Made by a program: the position numbers and the translations under genes. From Nitrososphaerales archaeon TH5895 (GTDB lineage Archaea; Thermoproteota; Nitrososphaeria; Nitrososphaerales; Nitrososphaeraceae), in assembly GCA_014523695.1 (NCBI GenBank), contig JAATVS010000030.1, positions 1 to 5,597 of the forward strand: a stretch of DNA of 5,597 bases, written 5' to 3'. Positions within the stretch are counted from its first letter, which is position 1. Each line of letters opens with the position of its first letter. Of the stretch, positions 5,246 through 5,597 are shown piece by piece. Under the pieces are notes generated by a model. It was given only the letters and a program-made list of their open reading frames with translations. It ran no database searches and had not been told where the DNA came from.

Positions 5246-5597
5246 ATGAGCTTCAATGATTCTTTTGGATATATACAGACCTAATCCTGTCCTACAATAG
5301 ATTTTGTGGCAAATTTTGTAAATAGCCTTGGCATTATTTCAGGGTCGATACCTTGGCCAGTGTCGGTCACACTGACGATAATTTGTTGATCGGTGTCATT
5401 TGTCGTAATATTAATAGATACCGTTCCTTTCCGAGTGAATTTAATAGCATTGCTTAAAAGATTCGAAACGACCTGAGTTAGCCTATCTGCATCTGCATTT
5501 ACAATAATGTTGTCATTATTACTAGAGTATGTTAACTTTATTTCTCTTTGTTTATTATTTTCTTCTTCCCTTTTGTGATCTGCAAGAACATTCGTTA
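5213..5597 (-). pseudogene. Histidine kinase, HATPase_c domain, frameshifted and truncated; 5' part beyond the window
   Basis: The gene enters from the right edge. Counting from 5595, residues 41-54 carry the N box (QVVSNLLSNAIKFT), 78-86 the G1 box (DTGQGIDPE) and 91-96 the F box (LFTKFA), followed by TKSIVG. A TAG at 5283-5281 then ends the frame. One base is missing just before it. The next frame continues exactly as expected with TGLGLYISKRIIEAHGGKM, which is the G2 box. Family similarity stops after GGK (about 5240) and the frame ends six residues later at TAA 5215-5213. A normal domain would run about 30-40 residues further. The lesion lies in the ATP-binding lid, so kinase activity would be lost. 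The dimerisation helix with the phospho-accepting histidine, and any sensor domain, lie outside the window. The neighbouring remnant on the other strand breaks at the same place. Confidence 0.8.

Overview
The window looks like archaeal DNA, most likely from a soil ammonia-oxidising Nitrososphaeria (Thaumarchaeota) genome. The reasons are its AT-rich composition, archaeal TATA boxes (TTTAAATA, CTTAAAAG, TTTATAT) 25-50 bp ahead of starts, very short or absent leaders, and resemblance to proteins I recall from that group: a membrane-anchored Asp-box repeat protein, a DUF1326 protein, the N-terminus of a tyrosine integrase, and a membrane-protein tail. The taxonomic assignment is inference; no rRNA or tRNA is present to confirm it.

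Layout. From 1 to 937 on the minus strand is the start of a large cell-surface protein: a signal anchor, a helical stalk, then 53-residue Asp-box repeats running off the left edge. From about 1070 to 1513 on the plus strand is a dihydrofolate-reductase-like (RibD C-terminal) gene that has lost its N-terminal third. From about 1578 to 2094 the minus strand holds protein-like sequence in shifting frames, the remains of one or more unrecognised genes. From 2251 to 2768 (minus) is the C-terminal half of an EamA/DMT transporter with one frameshift. From 2827 to about 3025 (plus) is the N-terminal domain of an integrase, joined directly to the C-terminal end of an unrelated membrane protein (about 3023-3241). 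An intact SnoaL/DUF4440-type gene (3467-3844, minus) and an intact DUF1326 gene (4110-4775, plus) are divergently transcribed from a shared intergenic region. After them come a metallo-beta-lactamase-fold gene in four frame segments (4909 to about 5245, plus) and, facing it, the ATPase end of a histidine kinase (5213-5597, minus) with a frameshift at its G2 box. Each of the last two ends abruptly where the other begins.

Interpretation. Only three genes read cleanly: the repeat protein, the NTF2-like gene and the DUF1326 gene. Everything else is truncated, frameshifted or both. The truncations at about 2750, 3025 and 5240 cannot come from base-calling errors, so this is probably a decaying, rearranged accessory segment, and the integrase remnant is consistent with past mobile-element activity. 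Several of the single-base shifts fall at homopolymers (a C run at 5041-5046, an A run near 3218), so assembly error may add to real decay. I see no coherent multi-gene system. The most informative signals are the break points, the alternating repeat structure of the surface protein and the near-leaderless promoters.
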